A stretch of 64,000 nt of DNA from Pedobacter panaciterrae (GTDB lineage: Bacteria > Bacteroidota > Bacteroidia > Sphingobacteriales > Sphingobacteriaceae). A model generated the notes under the pieces. That model saw nothing but the letters and a program-made list of their open reading frames with translations. It was not told the DNA's origin and searched no databases. Below, piece by piece: positions 17,314-25,806 of this stretch. The stretch covers positions 1 to 64,000 of the forward strand of contig NZ_LGEL01000009.1 of assembly GCF_001636695.1 (NCBI RefSeq). The letters run 5' to 3'. Each line of letters begins with the position of its first letter. The stretch's first letter is position 1. A program made the position numbers and the translations under genes.

Positions 17314-17454
17314 TCTAATCTGTTCTTGTTTGCAATATGGTTGGTATTGCATTTATGTACGTTTAGCGTTGTTTGATCTATTTTTTGGATCTAATTGCAG
17401 ATCAGTAATGTAAATCTAACAAATGGTTTGATTAGGTTGTAGATGATTTTAATA

Positions 17455-17492
17455 AAAGCAAAAGGGTGTCCGATATTATCGGACACCCTTTG
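17455..17492 (-). terminator. Terminator after susD
   Basis: Arms 17461-17475 and 17477-17491 are perfectly complementary and close over a short AT loop. On the minus strand the hairpin is followed by T-rich sequence. It lies 14 bp after the susD stop and before the phosphatase gene, so the phosphatase is either separately transcribed or reached by read-through. Confidence 0.8.
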
Positions 17493-17505
17493 TTGTATTG
17501 TTGCT

Positions 17506-19101
17506 TTACCAGCCTGGTGTTTGTTTATAAGCACCATTACTTCTGGAAATTTCATCTGGATTTATTGGCCATGCCATATGTTTCGCCGGATTGAAATTAC
17601 GTGTCGGCCATATTTCATTTACAGTAAATGGTGAGTTGGGATCAGTTTTATCTGAGTGATTCTGTCCATGAAGAGGCGCATTGATTTTTGCAAAATCCCC
17701 CCATCTCTTAAGATCCGCCAAACGATCAGTCCATTCGCAAGCCAATTCAACACGACGCTCATGTTTTAAATCGTTTAAGGTTGGACTACTGATTGATGAT
17801 AGGCCAACTCTAGCTCTGACTTCATTTAAAGGAGTAGCAGCATCACCACTTTTCCCTAACTCTATTAGAGCTTCTGCTTTAAACAACAGAATCTCAGCAT
17901 AACGCATTAGAGAGAGGTTCAGCATAGTAGTTGGATAATCGCCACTAGGGTTTATTTTAGTATTGGTGCCAGCATTTCCATCTGTTCCATAGCTATAAGG
18001 TTCCATGTATTTGTTAATCTGGAAACCGGAAAGACTATTGGTAGAATAATATGATCTTTCCTGTCCGAAGAAGGTGAATTTGTCGCCAAATTTTAAAATG
18101 GTGACCTCGCGTCTTGGATCGTTTGCTTCGTATTCATTATAAAGCTCTAACGTAGGTTGGAAATATCCCCAACCATTGAAAACGCCCCAGCCTTTGTTTT
18201 CAAGTATTACACCCGGGAATTCGGAACCACCCTGTACGCCTGAAGTTACAGACCACATATATTCGGAACTCCAATTGTTATCAATTGTAAATACACTGCG
18301 GTAATTAGTTTTCCCATTTGCTTTTCCTGTTATCAGAGCTCTATGACCCTCATTTTTGATTTTATCGCAAAGATCTGGAATAGGTTGCCATTTGCTTTTA
18401 TCGTATTGAGCCCAATATGCATACGCTTTTACCATATAACCCCAGGCAGCTGCTTTGTGCGCTCTGCCGCGATCCGCATCTCCGTAGGTTTCAAAAAGAG
18501 GAAGTAGTTCAGAAGCCTTTTGTAGATCGGATATAACCTGTGCATAGTTGTCCGTTACCGATTTTAATTGCGGTGGTATACGTTTACCATATTCCGGATT
18601 TTCGACAGCTTCAAATGGAGCGCCCTGATCTTTATGTCCCCAGATATATGCGATCCAGAAATGGGCAAAACCACGTACAAAATATGCTTCTCCGAGAGCT
18701 CTGTTACGGACCGATTCACTGGCGGAAGTTACGGTTGGTATATTTTTTATTGCTTCATTGGCTTTGTTAATCATCCAGTAAAGGTCATTCCAGCCGCTAC
18801 TCAAATATCCTTCTCTTCCTGTTGGGATAAAGTTTTTAATATTTTCTGCATCAGCTTTTGTTCTGCCAACAACGAGATCATCACTTGCATTTTGTACCCA
18901 GAAAAGGTCTCTTCCCCAGGTTGACTCGTAACGCATTGGTACATAAAGTGCAGCCGTTGCTTTTATAATGTCATCTTCACTTTTCCAGAAAAATGCAGTA
19001 GTAGGCGAACCATTAGGTTTAGTATCGATCCAGTTCTTTTTACAGGCACTTACAGATAACAATAAGAGCGTTATAAAAATATAATTAATTTTCTTTTTCA
19101 T
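17506..19101 (-). CDS. SusD/RagB family nutrient-binding outer-membrane lipoprotein
   Basis: A 531-residue surface lipoprotein forming the lid of a SusCD transporter. The signal peptide ends in a lipobox (LLSVSACKK, Cys about residue 20). The N-terminal TPR-like helices include the family motif ALGEAYFVRGFAHFW near residue 140, and the C-terminal RagB/SusD domain ends with the usual LNEVRARVGL, HERRVELACEWTDRLADLKRWG and MAWPINPDEISRSNG. It lies 16 bp downstream of the susC gene. The substrate is not visible in the sequence. Confidence 0.94.
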   Translation of the reverse strand: MKKKINYIFITLLLLSVSACKKNWIDTKPNGSPTTAFFWKSEDDIIKATAALYVPMRYESTWGRDLFWVQNASDDLVVGRTKADAENIKNFIPTGREGYLSSGWNDLYWMINKANEAIKNIPTVTSASESVRNRALGEAYFVRGFAHFWIAYIWGHKDQGAPFEAVENPEYGKRIPPQLKSVTDNYAQVISDLQKASELLPLFETYGDADRGRAHKAAAWGYMVKAYAYWAQYDKSKWQPIPDLCDKIKNEGHRALITGKANGKTNYRSVFTIDNNWSSEYMWSVTSGVQGGSEFPGVILENKGWGVFNGWGYFQPTLELYNEYEANDPRREVTILKFGDKFTFFGQERSYYSTNSLSGFQINKYMEPYSYGTDGNAGTNTKINPSGDYPTTMLNLSLMRYAEILLFKAEALIELGKSGDAATPLNEVRARVGLSSISSPTLNDLKHERRVELACEWTDRLADLKRWGDFAKINAPLHGQNHSDKTDPNSPFTVNEIWPTRNFNPAKHMAWPINPDEISRSNGAYKQTPGW

Positions 19102-19117
19102 GATTCTATTGATTTAA

Positions 19118-22100
19118 TCAGAATTTAAGTTTTAGTCCAAGTGAATATATGCGTGATAAAGGGTACTGACCGCCGTCAAGTCCTACACCTCCAACTTCAG
19201 GATCCATTCCTGAATATTTGGTGAAGGTTAATAAGTTCTCTGCACTCACAAAAACCCTTAAACTTGAATTAAACGGCATTTTGGTGAATGTATAGCCCAG
19301 AAGAACATTTTTTATACGCAGATAATCTCCACTTTCCAGGTACCAGTCTGATGGTGTCTGGAAGTTTTTATTCTTATCACTTGCTGAAATTCTTGGGATG
19401 TCGGAGCCTGTATTTGTTGGCGACCATGCATCAAGAATTTTATCCCATCTGTTGTATCCTTGCTCAGAACCATTTAAAGTAGATTGTTTAAATGCATGGA
19501 ATAATTTAGCACCACTAACTCCCTGTAAGAATAGACTAAAATCAAAATTCTTCCAGGCAAGGTTTGTAGTAAAACCATATGTTAATTTTGGAAATGCGCT
19601 GCCCATATATGAGCGGTCAGCGTCATCTATTTTTCCATCGTTGTTCAAGTCCCTGAATTTCAAATCCCCGGCTTTGGCTTCAGGTTGGATTTTCTTGCCA
19701 TCTTTAACATATGCATTTGCTTCTGCATCAGACTGGAAAATACCTTCGTTTTTTATTAGCCAATAAGAATAAGAAGGCTGACCGACTACTGATCTGTAAG
19801 GAGTTAATACCCCTCTCCAGCTATCTCCATATGCCCAATAAGAATTTGGATTCTGATCAATATAATCTACTCTGTTTTTTAAGGTAGCTATATTAGCTCC
19901 AAAATCATAAACAAAGGCACCGGTATTATCTTTCCAGTTTGCCGCAACCTCAAAACCTGTATTTCTAATTCTTCCCTGATTTATGGTTGGAGCTCCAAAC
20001 CCAAAAGTATTTGTCCATTCAGTATCCTGATTTTTAATCAGGTCAAAGGTTAATTTATTAAAATAGTCGGCTGTAATACTCAATTTATTATTTATCAAGC
20101 TTAAGTCCAAACCCAGATCATATTGCTCAGATGTTTCCCAGGAAAGGTTTGGGTTATACTGACTTCCAACATACATTGCATTGGTTTGCGGAGCTCCGTT
20201 ACCGACCTGATAGGTATAATCAGAAGCTAATGGCAGATAACCATAATAAAGTGGAATTGAACCGAGATTTCCTACCCTTCCCCAACTGGCACGTACCTTT
20301 AATAAGTTCACTACAGGTACGTCAAAGAATGGTTCAGAACTGATTTTCCAGGCTGCAGTAGCTGCTGGGAAACCTCTTAAACGATTACTTGCTGCTAAAC
20401 GTCCTGCGTTATCATAGCGATAACTTCCTGTAAGAAAATATCTGTCTGCCCAGCTATAAGAAAGCCTTCCTACGTATGAAATATTGCGATCTGCGTAATC
20501 GAAATCCGTTGGTTTTATTTGATCAAAAATAGAGGCATTTATAAAAAACTGTGCCCAATCTTTTTCATTGTCAAAACCTTTGGCTCCTGCACTAAAGCCA
20601 CGCGCTCCATTTTCCTGTGCGGTAGTTGAAACCATTGCGCCGATGGTATGTCTGTTGAATACACGACTGTAGTTTGCTGTATTTTCCCAAATCCAGGTAA
20701 ATCCTTTATTTGTGGAATAACTTAAAGTGTTTTGATCGTTTGGTTTACCTGGTTCGGTTCTTCTTGGCTCAAAGTTTTTCCATAATGAATTGGTTTGACG
20801 ATAAGAGAAACGGGAAAGAACAGTCAATCCTTTTATAACATCTGATACAGAAAGCTCTGTAACAGATTGAAGGTCGTTGCTCTTGTTGTAAGGTTGATTT
20901 CTAAGTAGCGTAGCTACAGGGTTGATAGCATCACCATGAATACCCAGGTATTTTGAGTCTCTGGGGCCAACTCCTCCAAAAGTTCCGTCATCGTAATATG
21001 GGGTAGCTGATCTAGGCATATAAATTGCCGAAAGAATGCTTCCGCTATATCCACTGGAAGCATCAGTTCCACGATTGTCATTATTGTTCCAGAACAATTC
21101 CTGACGTAGTTTTATATTTTTGTTGAATTGGTAATTTGAATTAAAACGAAGGGAAAGATTTTTGTTATAGGTGTTTAAAAGTGTGCCTTCCTCTTTTTCG
21201 TAACGTGCCTGGATAAGGTTAGAGAATTTCTCTGTCCCTGCATTGATGCTTACATTATGTCTTTGGATCAAACCTGTTCTAAATATTTCATCCACCCAGT
21301 CCGTTCTTGTAACTTGAGCATAAGGGTTTAGTTTAGCGTCCCATCCGCCAAGAGGATCTAAGCCAGCGTTGGTGTAGGCAAGATTGGAAACCATTGCCTC
21401 ATCTGCTGCGTTAAGTGACTGTGGCAGGCGCCAGGCGTTTTTAATGCCTGTGAACCCACTATATTCGACACTTGGTTTACCTAAGGCGGCTTGACGGGTT
21501 GTAATCAGGACTACCCCTCCTGATCCTGAAAAGGCACCATAAATAGCCGCAGAAGCAGCATCTTTCAATATTGTAATGGATTCTATATCGGCAGGGTTAT
21601 AAGGGGCTCCAGGAACACCATCTACAACAAAGAGAACGTTGTTTGTGTTATCTCTTGAGCCAGTTCCCCTTATTGTTATTGAAGGAGTGCCATTAGGATG
21701 TCCTCCATTATTTATTGCTGTAACACCAGGAACTTTTCCCTGAAGCATAGCACCCACGCTTAAAACCGGGCGATCTTTTGCCTTGTCGATATCCGGTACA
21801 GTTGAAACAGCAGAAGAAAGATCCTGTTTTTTAGCTGTTCCATAGCCGATAACTACGATCTCACCTAAAGATTTTCTATCTGTTTTAAGCACAATATTAA
21901 GAACAGCGGCATTGCCTACGGTAACCTCTTGTGAAAGGTAGCCCATATAGCTAAAAATAAGGACAGACTGATCGTTGTCAACAGCGATGCTGTACTTACC
22001 CTCCGAAGTAGTTACAGTTCTTTTATTTGTCCCTTTTAATTGAACCGTAACCCCCGGTAATGGGCCTTCAACATCATCAGCAGTCACAGTACCCGTAGTA

Positions 22101-22504
22101 GTTCTTTCAACAGGTGGTGTTAATGGTTTAGGTGGAGCAGGCTTTTCATCAATGATAAGGTTATTGCCAATTTGGATACAACGTAAATTGGTTTCATTTA
22201 GAATAAGCTTTAAAGCTGTTTCCATTGAAATTTGACGTGCAGTAATACTGGTTTTTTTTTCATTTCTTTTAATCAGCGCCTCTCCAAAGGAGAATTTGAT
22301 GCCAGTTTGGTTTTGAAGGGTTTGGAAACATTCTTTTAAACCCGCATTTTTAAGCTTTAGGTTTAACTGTATCTTGTTCAAATCCTGACTATTGGCGTTG
22401 TTTGCAAACAACATTCCTGTTAAGGTAAGTTGTACAATTAGTGTGATTGCAGATATCTTCATAATAAATCTGATACATGGGTGGAGGTACAATCCTTTTT
22501 GCAT
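19118..22504 (-). CDS. SusC/RagA TonB-dependent transporter with STN signalling domain
   Basis: A 1128-residue outer-membrane importer. In order: signal peptide (about 15-40), STN/secretin domain (about 48-120, KNAGLKECFQTLQNQTG to NLIIDE), carboxypeptidase-regulatory-like beta domain (about 137-208), plug domain with GEIVVIGYGTAKKQDLSSAVS and DVIGV-type SITILKDAASAAIYGAFSGSGGVVLITT, then the 22-strand barrel ending in SLGLKLKF. The STN domain is the module through which FecA-like receptors signal to a FecR anti-sigma factor, and a fecR gene lies directly upstream. ATG at 22504 is used; MKISAITLIV at 22462 is an alternative start with a more standard signal peptide. Confidence 0.94.
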   Translation of the reverse strand: MQKGLYLHPCIRFIMKISAITLIVQLTLTGMLFANNANSQDLNKIQLNLKLKNAGLKECFQTLQNQTGIKFSFGEALIKRNEKKTSITARQISMETALKLILNETNLRCIQIGNNLIIDEKPAPPKPLTPPVERTTTGTVTADDVEGPLPGVTVQLKGTNKRTVTTSEGKYSIAVDNDQSVLIFSYMGYLSQEVTVGNAAVLNIVLKTDRKSLGEIVVIGYGTAKKQDLSSAVSTVPDIDKAKDRPVLSVGAMLQGKVPGVTAINNGGHPNGTPSITIRGTGSRDNTNNVLFVVDGVPGAPYNPADIESITILKDAASAAIYGAFSGSGGVVLITTRQAALGKPSVEYSGFTGIKNAWRLPQSLNAADEAMVSNLAYTNAGLDPLGGWDAKLNPYAQVTRTDWVDEIFRTGLIQRHNVSINAGTEKFSNLIQARYEKEEGTLLNTYNKNLSLRFNSNYQFNKNIKLRQELFWNNNDNRGTDASSGYSGSILSAIYMPRSATPYYDDGTFGGVGPRDSKYLGIHGDAINPVATLLRNQPYNKSNDLQSVTELSVSDVIKGLTVLSRFSYRQTNSLWKNFEPRRTEPGKPNDQNTLSYSTNKGFTWIWENTANYSRVFNRHTIGAMVSTTAQENGARGFSAGAKGFDNEKDWAQFFINASIFDQIKPTDFDYADRNISYVGRLSYSWADRYFLTGSYRYDNAGRLAASNRLRGFPAATAAWKISSEPFFDVPVVNLLKVRASWGRVGNLGSIPLYYGYLPLASDYTYQVGNGAPQTNAMYVGSQYNPNLSWETSEQYDLGLDLSLINNKLSITADYFNKLTFDLIKNQDTEWTNTFGFGAPTINQGRIRNTGFEVAANWKDNTGAFVYDFGANIATLKNRVDYIDQNPNSYWAYGDSWRGVLTPYRSVVGQPSYSYWLIKNEGIFQSDAEANAYVKDGKKIQPEAKAGDLKFRDLNNDGKIDDADRSYMGSAFPKLTYGFTTNLAWKNFDFSLFLQGVSGAKLFHAFKQSTLNGSEQGYNRWDKILDAWSPTNTGSDIPRISASDKNKNFQTPSDWYLESGDYLRIKNVLLGYTFTKMPFNSSLRVFVSAENLLTFTKYSGMDPEVGGVGLDGGQYPLSRIYSLGLKLKF

Positions 22505-22673
22505 ATTTTTGTTTGTTTAGTAGGTTTTTTCCCAAAGAAAATGGGGTAATAAATCTGTTAGCCTTCTGAGATATTAACTCAGATGGGGGGATCCTTTAAG
22601 TCTTGAGGCCTCGTAAACCAATGACTCAATGGATTTCTAGTGAATTCGCCCTGTTTAACAGGGCGTTTTTTTT
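22504..22673 (+). ncRNA. Candidate antisense small RNA in the susC leader
   Basis: On the plus strand, opposite to all neighbouring genes, TATTTTTG (22504-22511) is an exact TAnnTTTG box and a typical intrinsic terminator stands at 22647-22673: stem CGCCCTG/CAGGGCG, then eight T. The RNA between (about 155 nt, from roughly 22518) would be antisense to the susC leader and start region. Small internal stems such as TCTGAG/CTCAGA occur. DonS-type cis-antisense RNAs in Bacteroides fragilis occupy this position in sigma/anti-sigma-controlled SusCD loci. No good -33 TTTG is seen, so this is a hypothesis. Confidence 0.4.
22647..22673 (+). terminator. Plus-strand intrinsic terminator inside an all-minus region
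   Basis: A 7-bp GC-rich stem with loop TTTAA is followed by eight T on the plus strand. On the minus strand no T run follows, so it is not a terminator for fecR. No plus-strand gene ends here. Confidence 0.75.
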
Positions 22674-22706
22674 GTAGCTTTTTTGTTTACATAGTTTGAT
22701 TTTTAA

Positions 22707-23705
22707 TTAGTTAGAAATAATAATTTGATCGCCTTCTAGTTTATATTTAAAACTTGCTGCTTTGCTCATAATATCCATTATTTTAGTTATGGATTCGTTT
22801 AAAGAACAAGTTGTATTTATACGGTAATTGGACAATTTATGCGAAGAGATATTGATTGTTACATTGTAGCAACGTTCCAGTACTGCGACAACATCTGCCA
22901 GACGTTGATTATTGAAAGTTAGGTTTCCATCTTTCCATTGTTCTAACTCCTGAGTTGAAACTTTAGCCAGGGTTGCTTTTTTTGTTTTTTCATCCCAATT
23001 TACAAGGTTGCCCGGAGTAAGAACAGCAAGTGAGGTTAAATGCTTTTTGTTAGAGTCAGTCTGCCTGTCGACCATAACTTTACCAGTGGCAACACTTACT
23101 TCAATAGGATTATCTTTAAATGCCTCTATTTTAAACGATGTACCAAGAACCTTAGTTTGAACTGTGTTGGTGTGAATTATAAATGGCCGTGTAATATCTC
23201 TTTTTACATTGAAAAATGCCTCGCCTATTAATTCTATCTCTCTAAGATTAGAAAATGTTTTAGGGTAACGTATTTTACTGTTTGAACCAAGATGAATCAC
23301 TGTTCCGTCTGATAATGTTACTGTTGAACGTTGACCTTTTGGATTATAAGATTCTATAAGAGCGATTTTGACTGGTATTTCTCCTTTGCTTTTTGAGAGT
23401 TGATATAGCCCAAACAAAAGTGGCAGAATAAGTATCGCGGCATATTTCATCAACTTTGTCGGCCACAATCTGGTTGTTTCAGGAATATGCTGCTCATTAC
23501 TTTGAAACTTTTGCATCAGTTGCTGGCGATAAGTTGCCATTGCATGAAGATTCAATTCCGTTTCTTCCATTTCCAGCCAGGCTTCATCAAGAACTTCACG
23601 AAATAGCTCTACTGATTCTGGCTGTTGCAAAAATTGTTTTACCTGCTCCAGTTCTTGATCACTGCAGGTATTGTTTAAATACTTTTTAAGTAATAATTTG
23701 TTCAA
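22707..23705 (-). CDS. FecR family anti-sigma factor
   Basis: A 332-residue inner-membrane regulator. The N-terminal cytoplasmic part (about 1-80) binds the sigma factor; one membrane segment lies at about 86-103 (KYAAILILPLLFGLYQL). The periplasmic FecR domain follows, with STVTLSDGTVIHLGSNSKIRYP, IELIGEAFFNV and VLGTSFKIEAF, and then the DUF4974-type C-terminal domain (QRLADVVAVLERCYNVTINI). It receives a signal from the STN domain of the adjacent SusC and releases the ECF sigma factor, by analogy with FecA-FecR-FecI. It lies between the sigma gene and susC, all on one strand. Confidence 0.93.
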   Translation of the reverse strand: MNKLLLKKYLNNTCSDQELEQVKQFLQQPESVELFREVLDEAWLEMEETELNLHAMATYRQQLMQKFQSNEQHIPETTRLWPTKLMKYAAILILPLLFGLYQLSKSKGEIPVKIALIESYNPKGQRSTVTLSDGTVIHLGSNSKIRYPKTFSNLREIELIGEAFFNVKRDITRPFIIHTNTVQTKVLGTSFKIEAFKDNPIEVSVATGKVMVDRQTDSNKKHLTSLAVLTPGNLVNWDEKTKKATLAKVSTQELEQWKDGNLTFNNQRLADVVAVLERCYNVTINISSHKLSNYRINTTCSLNESITKIMDIMSKAASFKYKLEGDQIIISN

Positions 23706-23802
23706 TTTGGTTTGGTATTTGGGCCTTCATTAGTGAATACGTAAAAAAGGAAAAATACCCTGAATGAGAAATGAAGTTTTTTTGTAACTTTCTGATTTTC
23801 AG

Positions 23803-24387
23803 CTATAAAAAGTGGATTGTGATGATTGTGATTATAAGGTTGACATGGCTTCTCATTTTTTTTCTGAGAAAGTGAAGTGCTGCAGAGACGTGACTTTCTA
23901 CTGTTTTTACAGATAGATTTAAGTTTGTTGCAATTTGGCGGTAACTAAGATTGTCGTGTCTGCTCATTTCAAACACAAGTTTTCTTTGAGGACTTAATTG
24001 ATTAAGATGGTCCAGATAGATTTTTTGAAGCTCATTATAAGAAACAGCTTCATTTGTGGTATCCTGGGTGAGAGAATCTTCGATTAATTTACAAATAGGA
24101 GTTGTTGAAAGTTCCTTTTTTCGGAAGTAGTCAATCATAGCATTTTTGAGTGCTTTAAATAAGTAAGGACCCAAAGAGCCTTCTTCCTGAAAGTGATCTT
24201 TTTTCTCCCAAACCTTTAACATGAGATCCATTATCAGCTCCTCTGTTACTGATTGCTGACGAATATATTTTAGTGCAAAGAGGTTTAATTTGTTGAAATA
24301 TCTCTCAAATAGCAAGTCGAATGCACGGGTATTTCCTTCCCGGCACCTTTGTAACAATTCATGATCTGGTAAATTTCTATTCGCCAT
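23803..24387 (-). CDS. ECF RNA polymerase sigma factor (FecI/RpoE-like)
   Basis: A 194-residue alternative sigma factor. Region 2 spans about residues 20-90 (AFDLLFERYFNKLNLFALKYI, WEKKDHF, LFKALKNAMIDYFRKK) and region 4 about 125-180 (LSPQRKLVFEMSRHDNLSYRQIATNLNLSVKTVESHV). The Phe/Ile-rich C-terminus NLIITIITIHFL is hydrophobic and somewhat unusual, and is absent from most ECF factors I know. It leads the sigma, anti-sigma, susC, susD gene row and presumably drives susC. Confidence 0.93.
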   Translation of the reverse strand: MANRNLPDHELLQRCREGNTRAFDLLFERYFNKLNLFALKYIRQQSVTEELIMDLMLKVWEKKDHFQEEGSLGPYLFKALKNAMIDYFRKKELSTTPICKLIEDSLTQDTTNEAVSYNELQKIYLDHLNQLSPQRKLVFEMSRHDNLSYRQIATNLNLSVKTVESHVSAALHFLRKKMRSHVNLIITIITIHFL

Positions 24388-24736
24388 TACGCAACAAAAT
24401 TAGCTACTTACTTGATTTGCTTTTATTATATTTTAGTTAATTCCGGTTAACATTTATTTAACATGGCCATTCCCTGAGGAAGTTTTCTTAATCAGATTTT
24501 TGCATTAATTCAGAAGCTCCTATCATTCTCCTGCTAGATGGTTTTTGGTGTTTATAAATGGTTTTGTTAAGGTACATATTTGTCTGATTTTCTCGAATTT
24601 TTTTAGAGGAATTTTTAATTGTGTGAAACTTCTGAGTAATGTATGTTGTTCTATAAGATTAATTCAGCTTTTAGAGGGGCAAATACATCAATCCTAGAGG
24701 GTTGATTATGACAAAGCGTATTATTAATTTTAAAAT
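24388..24736. other. Divergent intergenic region, 349 bp
   Basis: No gene is visible. The region separates the ECF sigma gene from the second DJ-1/AraC regulator. It is very AT-rich. A hairpin-like dyad at 24687-24706 (8-bp arms with one wobble, 4-nt loop) and a half-site ATGACAAA at 24708-24715, similar to the ACGACAAA repeats upstream of the paralogous regulator, lie just before the ATG at 24737. Confidence 0.45.
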
Positions 24737-25714
24737 ATGAAACATATATCTATCCTGGTTCCCAAGGGAGCTATTTTAGGGAGCCTGGAAGGATCCCGTC
24801 AATTGTTTAGTCAGGTAAACGAGTTTTTTAAGGCCAAAGGTCAGCCACCCTTGTTTACTGTTCAACTGGTGGGTTTAACTAAAGAAACGCCTGTTAGCGG
24901 TGGATTATTTACTGTAAATACAGATATGTTGATTGGTGATATAAAAAAGACTGACCTGATCATTATACCTGCTATTGATGGTGAAATAGGTGGAGCCGTA
25001 GAAAAGAATAAAGATTTCATCCCCTGGATGGTAAAACAGTATAAAGGCGGGGCCGAAATAGCAAGCTTATGCCTGGGTGCATTTTTATTAGCTTCTACTG
25101 GTTTGTTAAAAGGAAAGAAATGCGCTACTCACTGGTTGGCCGAAAATGATTTTAGAAGAATGTTTCCTGATGTAAGCCTTGTTACTGAGAAGATCATTAC
25201 AGATGAGCAGGGAATTTATTCAAGTGGCGGGGCATTTTCTTACCTTAATCTTATTCTTTATCTGATTGAGAAATATGCGGGCCGCGAAATTGCCGTTCTT
25301 TCTGCTAAAGTGTTTGCTATTGAGCTTGATCGTGATAATCAGTTGTCGTTCACAATATTCCAGGGACAAAAGGAACATGAAGATGAACCGATTAAGAAGA
25401 TTCAGGAATTCATTGAGAATAATTTTCAGGAGAAAATAACCATTGATCAGCTAGCTTCTATGCAGGCAATTGGCAGGAGAAATCTTGAGCGGAGGTTTAA
25501 AAAAGCAACCTCAAACACCATTGTTGAATATATTCAAAGGGTTAAGATGGAAGCTGCTAAAATTAGTTTAGAATCTTCACGTGAAAATATCAACGAAGTA
25601 ATGTATAAAGTGGGTTATACTGATAACAAGGCTTTTCGGACAACTTTTAAAAGAATTACAGGTTTGTCACCAATTCAATACCGTAGTAAATACAATAGAG
25701 AAATGGCAGTGTAG
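24737..25714 (+). CDS. GlxA-type regulator: DJ-1/PfpI domain with AraC HTH (paralog 2)
   Basis: A 325-residue protein, identical in length and closely similar in layout to the product of 11271-12248. The DJ-1/PfpI domain has the elbow Cys in EIASLCLGAFLLASTGLL followed by THW; the AraC domain has GRRNLERRFKKAT and VGYTDNKAFRTTF. It has no obvious structural-gene partner: the divergent neighbour is the ECF sigma gene and the downstream neighbour is a histidine kinase 92 bp away. Target genes unknown; control of the adjacent sigma gene is possible but unproven. Confidence 0.9.
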   Translation: MKHISILVPKGAILGSLEGSRQLFSQVNEFFKAKGQPPLFTVQLVGLTKETPVSGGLFTVNTDMLIGDIKKTDLIIIPAIDGEIGGAVEKNKDFIPWMVKQYKGGAEIASLCLGAFLLASTGLLKGKKCATHWLAENDFRRMFPDVSLVTEKIITDEQGIYSSGGAFSYLNLILYLIEKYAGREIAVLSAKVFAIELDRDNQLSFTIFQGQKEHEDEPIKKIQEFIENNFQEKITIDQLASMQAIGRRNLERRFKKATSNTIVEYIQRVKMEAAKISLESSRENINEVMYKVGYTDNKAFRTTFKRITGLSPIQYRSKYNREMAV

Positions 25715-25806
25715 ACTGGAATGGAATAATACTTGTAGTTAGTTAAGATTAGAAGTAGAAAACGGAAATACAGACTGAGTATTGACGTTATAATTGAAAG
25801 CTTAAT

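Noticed and set aside
17461-17491. Riboswitch-like hairpin upstream of the phosphatase gene
   Set aside because: A single stem with T-rich tail right after the susD stop is better explained as the susD terminator.
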